Positions 1 to 8,353 of a DNA stretch of 16,071 bases are shown in pieces. Location: NCBI GenBank assembly GCA_029051965.1, contig JAIDJZ010000387.1, positions 1 to 16,071 on the forward strand. The letters are read 5' to 3'. The notes beneath the pieces were generated by a model that searched no databases, was not told the DNA's origin, and was given only the letters and a program-made list of their open reading frames with translations. Source of the DNA: Paramuribaculum sp. Its GTDB lineage: Bacteria; Bacteroidota; Bacteroidia; Bacteroidales; Muribaculaceae. Position 1 is the first letter of the stretch. Every line of letters starts with the position of its first letter. Both the position numbers and the translations under genes were made by a program.

Positions 1-771
1 ACTCTACCTATTTCGAGCAGATTAATTCGTAATACTCATAGGGTATTATTAGATAGCGTTCGAGGTGAGCACAAACTTCCAGGAGAATTCCGAACGAGTC
101 AGAACTGGATTGGCGGCAAATCTCTTGCTGATGCCAAGTTTATTCCTCCCAGCCATCAACTTATCGGGGAACTGATGGGAGATCTTGAGAAATTTCTTAA
201 CAATGACCAGATTCATCTCCCTTCTCTGTTGAAAATAGCCATAGCCCATTATCAATTTGAGACGATACACCCATTTTTGGATGGTAACGGACGCATCGGC
301 CGCTTGTTGATTACATTGTTTCTTGTCAAGGAAAATGTTTTGGATATGCCATTGCTCTACCTCTCTACATTTTTTGAAAATCCAAAAGATCTTTATTACG
401 ACAATCTTTCTTCTATTCGCACAAAGAATGATATGACACAATGGATAAAATACTTTCTTGTCGGCATAGAACAGACCGCGACTAAAGCCGTTGAAACATT
501 ATCTTCAATATTGCGATTTAAGAGCGAGGCAGAGACTTTAATACGCTCATCATACCGTAGCCGCTCTACAAAGGCTATTATATTACTTCATGGGCTCATG
601 AAAAATCCCTATATAACTATTGACGATGCAGCTGCAATCTGTAATATAACATATAATTCTGCGAATACGCTTGTCAAGATGATGACAAAAGATAATTTAT
701 TGTCAGAAGTCACTGGCCAAAGCCGAAACAGATTATTTGTTTGCAAATCTTATCTATCGTTATTCGACTAA
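1..771 (+). CDS. Fic family protein (probable AMPylase), 5'-truncated by window edge
   Basis: The reading frame is open from base 1 to the TAA at 769-771 (256 visible codons), so the N-terminus lies off the window. Residues are numbered from the first visible codon. The Fic core motif HPFLDGNGRIGR (residues 90-101, bases 268-303) matches HxFx(D/E)GNGRxxR, with catalytic H90 and the phosphate-binding GNGR intact. Upstream, GEFRTSQNWIGG (28-39) is the substrate-positioning flap region of this family. Residues about 191-248 look like a winged helix-turn-helix, as in larger Fic proteins that combine the Fic fold with DNA binding. Known family role: transfer of AMP from ATP onto a protein hydroxyl. 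The target cannot be told from sequence, and the usual inhibitory (S/T)xxxE(G/N) helix would lie upstream, out of view. The gene is markedly more AT-rich than its neighbours, which suggests transfer. It converges on eda. Confidence 0.93.
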   Translation, partial: TLPISSRLIRNTHRVLLDSVRGEHKLPGEFRTSQNWIGGKSLADAKFIPPSHQLIGELMGDLEKFLNNDQIHLPSLLKIAIAHYQFETIHPFLDGNGRIGRLLITLFLVKENVLDMPLLYLSTFFENPKDLYYDNLSSIRTKNDMTQWIKYFLVGIEQTATKAVETLSSILRFKSEAETLIRSSYRSRSTKAIILLHGLMKNPYITIDDAAAICNITYNSANTLVKMMTKDNLLSEVTGQSRNRLFVCKSYLSLFD

Positions 772-894
772 CCAGTTAATCATTAGTTCAGCAAATTATC
801 GATTTACCTGAGGTTGGTGTCCAGTGACGCATTTCCCTCAATCGGACGAAGGCGACCGAGACCGGAGCTGCAACAGGACGGTAATGAATAGTGA

Positions 895-929
895 CGACGG
901 CTGAAAACCCAGCGGATTTTCAGCCGTCG
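895..929 (-). terminator. Hairpin terminator after eda, possibly bidirectional
   Basis: A perfect 13-bp stem pairs 895-907 with 917-929 around a 9-base loop. It begins 23 bases beyond the eda stop and lies between the convergent Fic gene and eda. The stem is GC-rich at its base and has an A4/T4 step next to the loop. The tail on the minus-strand side is only moderately T-rich (TCACTATTCATT), so intrinsic termination is likely but not textbook. Because it is symmetric it could also stop plus-strand transcription from the Fic gene. Nothing else was recognised in 772-952. Confidence 0.75.
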
Positions 930-952
930 ATTCTATAAAGTGTACGCCGGAT

Positions 953-1612
953 CTATCCGCGGGCCACGGCCAGCGACTCACGGCATTTGTCCGTGATGTA
1001 TGTCCAGTCACATACCGCAATGCGGTCTTTCGGGAACAGTTTAGATCCCATGCCGACGCAGAAAACTCCGGCCGAAAACCACGAGGCGAGGTTTTCCTCC
1101 GTCGGCTCAACGCCTCCGGTCACCATCAGTTTCGACCAGGGCATCGGCGCAAGCAATCCTTTCACAAATTTCGGGCCGAGCACATCGCCGGGGAACACCT
1201 TGCAGAGGTCACAGCCGGACTCCTGCGCCATCCCGACTTCACTTATGCTTCCGCATCCGGGGACATAGGCCACTCCCCTGCGGTTGCACGTTCTGGCAAC
1301 CTCCGGATTAAACAGCGGACCGACCACGAAGCAAGCGCCAAGCTGCATGTAGAGCGCAGCCGTGGCAGGCTCTACGACCGAACCTACGCCAACAGCCATT
1401 TCAGGACATTGCTCAGAGGCAAACCTGACGATTTCCGCAAAGACCTCATGGGCGAAATCGCCTCTGTTAGTGAATTCAAATGCACGGATGCCTCCTTCAT
1501 AGCATGCCTTCAGCACATTGCACGCAACCGCCGGATCTTTATGATAGAAGACCGGAACAACCGGAGCCTGAGCTATTTTATTGAGAACTGATAGTTTATC
1601 AAACTTTGCCAT
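953..1612 (-). CDS. eda: 2-dehydro-3-deoxy-6-phosphogluconate (KDPG) aldolase
   Basis: 219 aa, a normal length for class I KDPG/KHG aldolases. It splits KDPG to pyruvate and glyceraldehyde-3-phosphate, the last step of hexuronate breakdown, in the cytoplasm. Visible landmarks: FEFTNR (45-50), holding the catalytic Glu (E46) and Arg (R50); the Schiff-base lysine K138 in CKVFP (137-141), equivalent to K133 of the E. coli enzyme; TGG (165-167) and GMGS (187-190) for phosphate binding. The substrate loop reads GVGSV where E. coli has GAGTV, a mild variation. It is the last gene of the minus-strand run, 42 bases after kdgK, and is followed by the hairpin at 895-929. The adjacent kdgK and uxuA make KDPG the natural substrate. 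Confidence 0.95.
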   Translation of the reverse strand: MAKFDKLSVLNKIAQAPVVPVFYHKDPAVACNVLKACYEGGIRAFEFTNRGDFAHEVFAEIVRFASEQCPEMAVGVGSVVEPATAALYMQLGACFVVGPLFNPEVARTCNRRGVAYVPGCGSISEVGMAQESGCDLCKVFPGDVLGPKFVKGLLAPMPWSKLMVTGGVEPTEENLASWFSAGVFCVGMGSKLFPKDRIAVCDWTYITDKCRESLAVARG

Positions 1613-1654
1613 TTCTGTAAGAGAGTGTTTGGATTATGTTTGGGTTAGATCATA

Positions 1655-2677
1655 TTAACGCTGGACACGTCCGTTGCTGTTACCTCCGGCCAGAGCCTCG
1701 ACCTCTGCCTCACTCACAAGATTGAAATCGCCGTTGACCGTATGTTTCAGAGCCGAAGCCGCAACTGCGAATTCAAGCGCCTCTCCCTGAGTCGGCTTTG
1801 TCAGAAGCCCGTGGATCAGACCGCCGGAGAAGCTGTCGCCACCGCCGACACGGTCGATTATCGGATCGATGTCATAACGCTTGCTCTCATAAAATTCTTT
1901 GCCGTCATAAATCATGGCCTTCCATCCGTTATGAGTCGCCGAAAACGATTCACGCAGCGTCGAGACAACATACCTGAATCCGAATTCCTTCATCATGGCC
2001 TTGAAGATGCCCTTATAGCCTTCGGCCGCAGTGTCTCCGCCTTCAACGTCGGCATCCGGCTTGAATCCGAGACAAAGTTCTGCATCTTCTTCATTTCCGA
2101 TGCAGACATCGACATACTCCATAAGAGGACGCATAATCGATATGGCTTTTTCGCTTGTCCACAACTTTTTACGGAAATTCAGATCGACCGAGACCGTCAC
2201 TCCGTGGCGTTTTGCCGCCTCGCAGGCTCTTCTGGTCAGTTCGGCGGCCTTATCGGAAATGGCCGGCGTTATGCCGCTCCAGTGAAACCAGTCGGCACCC
2301 TCCATTATCCGGTCGAAGTCGAAATCATCGGCGTCTGCCTCGGCAATCGCACTTCCGGCACGGTCGTAGATAACCTTTGACGGACGCATCGAAGCCCCCG
2401 TCTCACAATAGTAGATTCCGACACGATCACCGCCTCTGACAACATACTGCGTGTCGACGCCATAGCGGCGCAAGGCATTGACAGCAGCCTGGCCGATTTC
2501 GTGCGTCGGCAGTTTGCTGACGAAACAAGCCTCATGTCCGTAGTTGGCACAGCTGACCGCAACGTTGGCCTCACCGCCGCCCCAGATGACATCAAAGCTG
2601 TCCGTCTGAACAAAACGGCGGCAACCCGATGGAGAAAGGCGCAACATTATTTCGCCTAATGTTATTATTTTTCCCAT
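1655..2677 (-). CDS. kdgK: 2-keto-3-deoxygluconate kinase (PfkB family)
   Basis: 340 aa PfkB/ribokinase-fold sugar kinase. It phosphorylates KDG to KDPG with ATP, feeding Eda. The N-terminal glycine-rich substrate site is GGGEAN (33-38). The C-terminal PfkB signature DRVGGGDSFSGGL spans 275-287, with D281 as catalytic base and GGG 278-280 as anion hole. The start is a MGKIITLGE N-terminus typical of the family. It lies 60 bases after the SDR gene and 42 bases before eda on the same strand. The gap upstream (2678-2737) is A-rich on the coding strand just before the ATG, as in Bacteroidetes leaders. Substrate assignment rests on family and neighbours; other PfkB substrates such as fructose are unlikely here. 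Confidence 0.93.
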   Translation of the reverse strand: MGKIITLGEIMLRLSPSGCRRFVQTDSFDVIWGGGEANVAVSCANYGHEACFVSKLPTHEIGQAAVNALRRYGVDTQYVVRGGDRVGIYYCETGASMRPSKVIYDRAGSAIAEADADDFDFDRIMEGADWFHWSGITPAISDKAAELTRRACEAAKRHGVTVSVDLNFRKKLWTSEKAISIMRPLMEYVDVCIGNEEDAELCLGFKPDADVEGGDTAAEGYKGIFKAMMKEFGFRYVVSTLRESFSATHNGWKAMIYDGKEFYESKRYDIDPIIDRVGGGDSFSGGLIHGLLTKPTQGEALEFAVAASALKHTVNGDFNLVSEAEVEALAGGNSNGRVQR

Positions 2678-2737
2678 AATCTGTTATCTGTCTTTTTCTG
2701 TTTCTGTTTGACTTTCTGCCGCATGAGCTCGGCTTTC

Positions 2738-3550
2738 CTACATTGCAAAAACATTGAACCCGCCATCGACCACCGCAACCGTACCGGTCACGAACGATGA
2801 CGCATCGCTGATGAGATACTGTATTGTTCCACACAGTTCCTCCGGCTTTCCGAACCGTTTGAACGGAGTCTGACGGATCACATCCGCCCCACGCGCCGTC
2901 AGCGATCCGTCGGGATTAGTCAGTAGCGATCTGTTCTGATTCGTCAGAAAGAATCCCGGAGCGATCGCGTTGACACGGATCGAAGGAGTGAATTTTACAG
3001 CCACCTCGTTGGCCATAAACTCCGTAAAATTACTGATGCCTGCCTTGGCCGCCGCATAGCCCATCACGCGTGTGAGCGGACGGAACGCAGCCATTGACGA
3101 AAAGTTGACGATCGCACCTTTGCCGGCATCAACCATCGGTTTCAGGAATATCTTTGTCGGAATAACCGTTCCTGTCAGATTGAGATCAAGGACTTTCTGG
3201 AAATCTCCGACATTGACATCAAAGAAATTCCCGTCCGGCTGTATGGTCGCGCCTGGCATATTCCCGCCGGCCGCGTTCAGCAGCGCGTCGACTCTTCCAT
3301 AGCGGGCAATGACCTCATCGCAGTTGGCCTGCACGACTTCAGGGTTCATCACATCCGTGACAAGAAACAGGGCCTCTCCGCCTTTGGATCTGATTGTATC
3401 AACAATTTTCTCACCCTCTTCCCTGCGGCGTCCCATGAGCACGACTTTCGCGCCTTCGAGCGCAAGGTATTCGCCGATACAGGCCCCGAGCACACCGGTT
3501 CCGCCTGTTATGACAACGACTTTATCCTTAACCGAAAACAATTCATTCAT
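2738..3550 (-). CDS. SDR-family oxidoreductase, probable D-mannonate (fructuronate) oxidoreductase
   Basis: 270 aa classical short-chain dehydrogenase. The Rossmann motif TGGTGVLG (15-22) has V20 where the family's middle glycine usually sits. NAAG (92-95), N124, S152, Y165 and K169 (YAAAK) form the standard SDR catalytic set, and the PG turn lies at 198-199. It lies between uxuA and kdgK, exactly where fructuronate-to-mannonate reduction is needed, and no polyol-dehydrogenase-type UxuB occurs in the window. SDR replacements of UxuB are known in other bacteria, including Bacillus and Thermotoga lineages, so the role follows from family and context. Databases often label such proteins gluconate 5-dehydrogenase; the pathway context argues against that. 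Spacing: 18 bases after uxuA, 60 before kdgK. The reaction is inferred, the fold is certain. Confidence 0.88.
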   Translation of the reverse strand: MNELFSVKDKVVVITGGTGVLGACIGEYLALEGAKVVLMGRRREEGEKIVDTIRSKGGEALFLVTDVMNPEVVQANCDEVIARYGRVDALLNAAGGNMPGATIQPDGNFFDVNVGDFQKVLDLNLTGTVIPTKIFLKPMVDAGKGAIVNFSSMAAFRPLTRVMGYAAAKAGISNFTEFMANEVAVKFTPSIRVNAIAPGFFLTNQNRSLLTNPDGSLTARGADVIRQTPFKRFGKPEELCGTIQYLISDASSFVTGTVAVVDGGFNVFAM

Positions 3551-3568
3551 AATCTTGAATCTATATAA

Positions 3569-4735
3569 CTATTTTGTTTTTTCAGCATTCACGGCCGCCA
3601 TTATGCCGCCTACCATTCCAAGCGCCAGCATGCGGCCATGGAATGAATATCCCGCATTATAGCCGATCTTATCATCTCCGAGCATCAACGGAGCATGGTC
3701 GACACGCATCGGGACTCCCGGACGCTCCGTCTCGAACGTGCGCACCACTTCCACGAGCCTCGGATCAAGATGGGTCGACTCTCGGAAGTCGCCGTTCGGA
3801 AGCACCGTGCAGATGCGCGCATGGACAAAATGAGTGCGCTGGGCATACTTGCGGGCAAGAGCGACGACATCGTTATGAGCTCCGGCGCTAAGCGAACCGG
3901 CACAGAAGGTCAGACCGTTGTGCTGATCAGGAACCGCATCGAGAAACCACGCGATATCCTCGTCGCAGGTCACGATGCGCGGAAGGCCGAACACCGCCAT
4001 CGGAGGATCGTCCGGATGGACACACATGTTGATGTCATACTCATTGCAGACAGGCATTATCGCCTCCAGAAAATACTTCAGATTCTCACGCAGACGATCC
4101 TTGTCGACGCCTTCGTAGAGAGCAAGGAGCTCCCGGAACTTCCCGACCGGATTAAGATCGCCCTCCGAGAAGTTTCCGCTCACGAATCCCTGGGTCTTGA
4201 TCACGATATTCTCGACAAGCCGCGCCTCCTTTTCGGAGGTCATTCCTGCCGCAAGCTGCTCCATGCGTTCCAGAGTCTCCTGATCCCAGCTGTCCCGCGC
4301 ACCGGGACGCTTCAGAATATGAATATCGAAATAGGCGAATTCCGCACGGTTGAAATAGAGGTTGGAAGTTCCGTCGGGATTGGGATATTCCAGTTCAGTA
4401 CGCGCCCAGTCGAGAACCGGCATGAAATTATAACAGATCGTCTTCACTCCGGCCTTTCCGAGATTCGCAAGACTGACCTTATAATTCTCTATCAGCCTGT
4501 CGCGGTCCGGACCGGCATATTTGATAGATTCCGAGACCGGAAGGCTCTCGACAACGCTCCAGCGCATTCCGTGCGCCTCGATCATCGATTTAAGCTTTTC
4601 GATTTCTTCGGAGCTCCAGATTTCTCCGTTGGGAATATGATGGAGAGCGGTCACGATCCCTTCGACCCCTATCTGACGGAGCATCCCGAGGGTTATTTTG
4701 TCATTCGGGCCGAACCAGCGCCATGTTTTTTCCAT
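3569..4735 (-). CDS. uxuA: Mannonate dehydratase
   Basis: 388 aa, the usual UxuA length. It removes water from D-mannonate to give 2-keto-3-deoxygluconate. It is a TIM-barrel enzyme of the xylose-isomerase-like superfamily and needs a divalent metal. Probable metal ligands are visible: H240 in CVHPDDPP (238-245), C278 in FCAGSLSAG (277-285), H305 in FVHAR (303-307), and D346 in RVDHAP (344-349). The N-terminus MEKTWRWFGP is characteristic. It lies 12 bases after uxaC and 18 bases before the SDR gene, within the hexuronate operon. A 402-residue open frame on the opposite strand (3695-4903) is a shadow with no recognisable motif. Confidence 0.97.
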   Translation of the reverse strand: MEKTWRWFGPNDKITLGMLRQIGVEGIVTALHHIPNGEIWSSEEIEKLKSMIEAHGMRWSVVESLPVSESIKYAGPDRDRLIENYKVSLANLGKAGVKTICYNFMPVLDWARTELEYPNPDGTSNLYFNRAEFAYFDIHILKRPGARDSWDQETLERMEQLAAGMTSEKEARLVENIVIKTQGFVSGNFSEGDLNPVGKFRELLALYEGVDKDRLRENLKYFLEAIMPVCNEYDINMCVHPDDPPMAVFGLPRIVTCDEDIAWFLDAVPDQHNGLTFCAGSLSAGAHNDVVALARKYAQRTHFVHARICTVLPNGDFRESTHLDPRLVEVVRTFETERPGVPMRVDHAPLMLGDDKIGYNAGYSFHGRMLALGMVGGIMAAVNAEKTK

Positions 4736-4747
4736 TTTACTGCATGT

Positions 4748-6169
4748 TTAGAAGTTAAAATATCGTTTGGCATTATAATAGCAGATATCCTCCACCATAC
4801 GGCCAACCCGCTCGAGCTCGCTGACAGGAATGAGACCGCGGTCGATGTCGGAGCCCAGAAGGTTGCACAGCACACGGCGGAAATATTCGTGGCGGGGATA
4901 TGACAGAAATGAGCGGGAGTCGGTCAGCATACCGACAAACCGGCTCAGAAGGCCCTGAGTCGACAATGCGTCCATCTGGTCCTCCATGCCTTTGATCTGG
5001 TCGTTGAACCACCATCCGGACCCCATCTGAATCTTGCCTGGGCACGAACCGTCCTGAAAATTGGCTATCATCGCCGCAACCCACACATTGTCGGACGGAT
5101 TAAGATTATATAGGATCGTTTTGGCAAGCTTCCCGTCGCGGTCAAGTCTGTCAAGGAGCGATGCCATCGCTTCAGCACCGCTGAAATCGCCGATCGTATC
5201 AAATCCCGTGTCAGGGCCAAGATCTCTTGCCGCACGGCTGTTGACGTTGCGAAGCGGACCGAAATGTATCTGCTGGGCCCACCCCTTTCCGGCATTCATC
5301 TCAAGCAGTTCGATCAGTATCGCGGACTTGAGCCTGTCGGCGTTTTCAGACGAAAGTCTCTCGCCCGACAGAACCTTTGCAAACAGATTTTCCGCCTCCG
5401 GCCGGGAGCACTCCGAACAGATGACTTTCCCTAACCCGTGGTCGGCCAGACGACAACCTGACTCATGAAAGAAATCATGGCGCACCCGAAGCGCGTCCAT
5501 CAGAGTGTCGAAACCACTGATTTCCACTCCGCTGACTTCCGACAGCCGCTTGAGATAACCGGCATAGGCCTCCGGATCGTCCACTGCCAGAGCCTTATCG
5601 GGACGCCACGTCGGAAGGACTCTGACCTCGAATCCCGAGTCGGCGATAGCCTTATGATACTCAAGTGAGTCGACCGGATCATCAGTCGTGCAGACAGCCT
5701 CGACATTATAGCGGCGCATCAGTCCTCTCGGCGTCATCTGCGGATCGGCGAGCTTCGAATTGCAGCGCTCATAAATCTCACGGGCATTGTCGCCATTGAG
5801 AATGTCAGAAATCCCGAACGCAGTGCGAAGTTCGAGATGAGTCCAGTGATATAGCGGATTGCGGAACGTATATGGAACCGTTTCGGCCCACTTGATGAAT
5901 TTTTCATCGGCGGGAGCATCTCCGGTAATATAGCGTTCATCAACGCCATTGGCCCTCATCGCGCGCCATTTATAGTGATCTCCGCCGAGCCACAGCTCCG
6001 TGATTGAAGCGAACGGCTTATTTTCGGCTATCATCTGCGGGGACAGGTGGCAATGATAGTCAATGACCGGCATTTTCGCCGCATGGTTGTGATAGAGATA
6101 ACTCGCTGCCGGTGTGTCCAGCAGAAAATCATCGCCCATGAAAGTTCTTGAGGTTTCCACCATTATCAT
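4748..6169 (-). CDS. uxaC: Glucuronate (uronate) isomerase
   Basis: 473 aa, matching the family's usual length. It converts D-glucuronate to D-fructuronate, and in relatives D-galacturonate to tagaturonate. Landmarks: metal-binding DYHCHLSP (37-44), HWTHLEL (108-114), TTDDP (161-165), LPTWRPD (185-191), QIHFGPLRN (300-308), GSGWWFND (383-390) and LTDSRSFLSYPRHEYFRR (415-432). Two starts are close: M1 at 6169, 5 bases after the exuT stop, and M3 at 6163. The second would leave an 11-base gap; sequence alone does not decide, since neither has a clear Shine-Dalgarno. It is tightly coupled to exuT upstream and uxuA downstream. Without altronate genes nearby, glucuronate is the likelier substrate. 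Confidence 0.97.
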   Translation of the reverse strand: MIMVETSRTFMGDDFLLDTPAASYLYHNHAAKMPVIDYHCHLSPQMIAENKPFASITELWLGGDHYKWRAMRANGVDERYITGDAPADEKFIKWAETVPYTFRNPLYHWTHLELRTAFGISDILNGDNAREIYERCNSKLADPQMTPRGLMRRYNVEAVCTTDDPVDSLEYHKAIADSGFEVRVLPTWRPDKALAVDDPEAYAGYLKRLSEVSGVEISGFDTLMDALRVRHDFFHESGCRLADHGLGKVICSECSRPEAENLFAKVLSGERLSSENADRLKSAILIELLEMNAGKGWAQQIHFGPLRNVNSRAARDLGPDTGFDTIGDFSGAEAMASLLDRLDRDGKLAKTILYNLNPSDNVWVAAMIANFQDGSCPGKIQMGSGWWFNDQIKGMEDQMDALSTQGLLSRFVGMLTDSRSFLSYPRHEYFRRVLCNLLGSDIDRGLIPVSELERVGRMVEDICYYNAKRYFNF

Positions 6170-6174
6170 TTTTC

Positions 6175-7644
6175 TTATTTGAGTTCGACAAGTTTATATC
6201 TGGGAACAAGAATCTTCATCATGCACCAGCTCAGCAGATAAGCGACTCCGGCACATATGAAGACAATCATATATCCCGCATTTTTCCCTTCAAATCCCAT
6301 GAATACGAAACCGATGCGTTCCGTGTAGTCAAACAGCTGTCCCGCTCCGTAGTTGCTCATGAAGCTGCCAAGACCGCTGGCAAGGCCGGCCGCCCCGGTA
6401 ACTGTCGCCACCACCGATTTCGGGAACATATCACTGACAACATTATACACGTTGGCACTCCAGCTCTGGTGGGCTGCCGCCATGATGCCGATGATGAAGA
6501 CCGGAAACCACATCGAAATCTCTCCGAGCGGCATGACTCCGATTCCCAACAGAGGGAAAAGCGCAAAAATCAGCATGGCTTTCATTCGTCCGGCATAAGG
6601 GTTGAGACGTGACCTGTCGATGAAATATGTCGGAAGATAACTGCCGGCAAGCGACAGCATCGAGATCAGATAGATCGTAAAGATCGCTATCATTCCGGTT
6701 GTCGAAGCCGATGAATAGCCATAGACATCGCTGATAAACGCCGGTGCCCAGAAAAGAAGAAACCACCAGACCGAGTCGGGAAGAAAGCGCCCGAAAATGA
6801 CCGCCCACGTCTGACGGAAAGAAAAAGCCTGAAACAGCCCTATTTTCGACTCAGGCTCACACTGGTCCGGGGCGAGATTTTCCTCCTCCGCGGCATCCTG
6901 CTCGATATAAGCGAGTTCGGCCGCATTGACTTTAGGATTCTTTCTCGGTTCCTTATACAAGAACACCCAGCCGAACATCCAGAGAAAACCAAGCAGACCG
7001 ATAGAAAGGAACGAGACTTCCCATCCATAGTGCTGCGCGATCAACGGAATCGTAAACGGAGCGATGAGCGCACCGATCTGAGCGCCAGAATTGAACACTC
7101 CTGTCGCAAAACCGCGGTCCTTTTTGGGGAAATATTCGGCCACCGCCTTGATCGAACAAGGGAAGTTGCCCGCCTCCCCCAGCGAGAGCACACACCGGGC
7201 GGCAAGGAAAAGCCAGACACTGACCGTCGTCACCATCACGGCCGTGTCGGACGCCATGCGGAGCATGCGCAGACTCTCGGCGGCTCCGGAGAAACTGAAA
7301 ATCCAGTTTCCGCTCACAATCCCGTTTGTTGCGATCCCGCAGAACGCATGCAGACAGGCTCCGGCCGACCAAACGCCGATAGCCCACATGAAACCTCGCT
7401 TCGTTCCGACGAAATCAACAAACTTTCCGGCAAACAGCATCGAAACGGCATAGACGATCGAAAAAACTCCGGTGATCAGTCCGTAATCGGCGTCGGTCCA
7501 GCCGAATTCCGGCGCGATGAAATTTTTCCATGTCAGCGACAGGACCTGACGGTCAAGATAATTCACTACAAGGGCTACAAACAGAAGCCCGCAGACAAGC
7601 CAACGGAAGTTGGTCATTCTGGCATTAGATGTTTTTTCTGGCAT
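6175..7644 (-). CDS. exuT: Hexuronate MFS transporter (ACS family, ExuT-like)
   Basis: 489 aa inner-membrane protein of the major facilitator superfamily, anion:cation symporter type; it would bring glucuronate (perhaps also galacturonate) into the cytoplasm. Landmarks: NYLDRQVLS (28-36) in the first membrane helix, GEAGNFP (156-162) and VFNSGAQIGA (183-192), typical of ExuT/GudP-like carriers. About twelve hydrophobic segments can be picked out, with a charged central loop near 231-268. Compared with E. coli ExuT, residues about 103-140 form extra sequence between helices 3 and 4, as I recall for Bacteroides homologues. It is the first hexuronate gene in transcription order, 34 bases after trmD and 5 before uxaC. 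No TAnnTTTG box is visible in the 34-base gap, so it may rely on upstream transcription. Confidence 0.92.
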   Translation of the reverse strand: MPEKTSNARMTNFRWLVCGLLFVALVVNYLDRQVLSLTWKNFIAPEFGWTDADYGLITGVFSIVYAVSMLFAGKFVDFVGTKRGFMWAIGVWSAGACLHAFCGIATNGIVSGNWIFSFSGAAESLRMLRMASDTAVMVTTVSVWLFLAARCVLSLGEAGNFPCSIKAVAEYFPKKDRGFATGVFNSGAQIGALIAPFTIPLIAQHYGWEVSFLSIGLLGFLWMFGWVFLYKEPRKNPKVNAAELAYIEQDAAEEENLAPDQCEPESKIGLFQAFSFRQTWAVIFGRFLPDSVWWFLLFWAPAFISDVYGYSSASTTGMIAIFTIYLISMLSLAGSYLPTYFIDRSRLNPYAGRMKAMLIFALFPLLGIGVMPLGEISMWFPVFIIGIMAAAHQSWSANVYNVVSDMFPKSVVATVTGAAGLASGLGSFMSNYGAGQLFDYTERIGFVFMGFEGKNAGYMIVFICAGVAYLLSWCMMKILVPRYKLVELK

Positions 7645-7678
7645 AAATTCAATGGATTCTGTGGATTAGGTTAACTGA

Positions 7679-8353
7679 TTATTTCAGAAGATCCGGACGA
7701 AGCCGGCGCGTACGTTCAAGAGCCTGCTCGTGGCGCCACTCGGCAATTTTCGCCTCATGGCCTGAAAGCAGAATCGGAGGAACATCCCATCCGTTGTAAG
7801 AAGCCGGACGGGAATAGACCGGAGGCGCAAGAAGATTGTCCTGATAGGAATCGGAAAGGGCGCTCTGCTCGTCGCCCAGCACACCCGGGATGAGCCGGAC
7901 GATCGCATCCGTAATGACAACAGCCGGAATCTCTCCGCCGGTCAGCACATAATCTCCGATCGAGATCTCACGCGTGATCAGATGCTCGCGGATACGGTAG
8001 TCAATCCCCTTGTAGTGGCCGCAGAGGATTATGATATTCTCAAGCATCGACATGCTGTTGGCCATCGGCTGAGTGAACTGCTCACCGTCAGGCGACGTAA
8101 AAATAACCTCGTCATAGTCGCGCTCAGCCTTCAGGGCCGCGATAGCGCGGTCGATCGGCTCGATCTGCATGACCATTCCCGCCTCGCCTCCAAAGGGATA
8201 GTCATCGACCTTGCGGTGGCGGTTGGTTGAATAGTCCCGAAGATTGTGCACGTGATATTCGGCCAGACCCTTGTCGGCCGCACGTTTAAGGATCGAACAC
8301 CCGAGAGGCGACTCAAGCATCTCGGGAAGCACTGTCAGTATATCAATTCTCAT
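7679..8353 (-). CDS. trmD: tRNA (guanine-37-N1)-methyltransferase
   Basis: 224 aa SPOUT-class methyltransferase that methylates G37 of tRNAs with G36, using S-adenosylmethionine, and so prevents +1 frameshifting. The knotted SAM site is clear: [10 protein letters not shown] (111-120) and [13 protein letters not shown] (129-141). R153 (in VRLIPGVLG) and D168 (in LSDSYQDN) match catalytic R154 and D169 of the E. coli enzyme. Length is slightly short of E. coli's 255 aa, mainly at the C-terminus, which is common. The start overlaps the 3' end of the WYL gene by 11 bases. It is not next to rpsP, rimM or rplS, its partners in many bacteria, but sits between a regulator and a sugar-acid operon. Confidence 0.97.
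   Translation of the reverse strand: MRIDILTVLPEMLESPLGCSILKRAADKGLAEYHVHNLRDYSTNRHRKVDDYPFGGEAGMVMQIEPIDRAIAALKAERDYDEVIFTSPDGEQFTQPMANSMSMLENIIILCGHYKGIDYRIREHLITREISIGDYVLTGGEIPAVVITDAIVRLIPGVLGDEQSALSDSYQDNLLAPPVYSRPASYNGWDVPPILLSGHEAKIAEWRHEQALERTRRLRPDLLK

Noticed and set aside
1..771. Fic protein as the toxin of a classical toxin-antitoxin pair
   Set aside because: No small antitoxin frame is visible downstream and the upstream side is off the window; a multi-domain Fic with winged helix fits better.
2678..2737. Attenuator-like hairpin in the SDR-kdgK gap
   Set aside because: Only a 4-bp GCCG/CGGC stem with an 8-base loop; not convincing.
3695..4903. A 402-residue plus-strand open frame opposite uxuA and the end of uxaC
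   Set aside because: It has no recognisable domain, lies wholly opposite two well-supported genes, and is explained by their codon use. Similar shadows at 1742-2380, 7030-7674 and 8502-9071 were rejected for the same reason.
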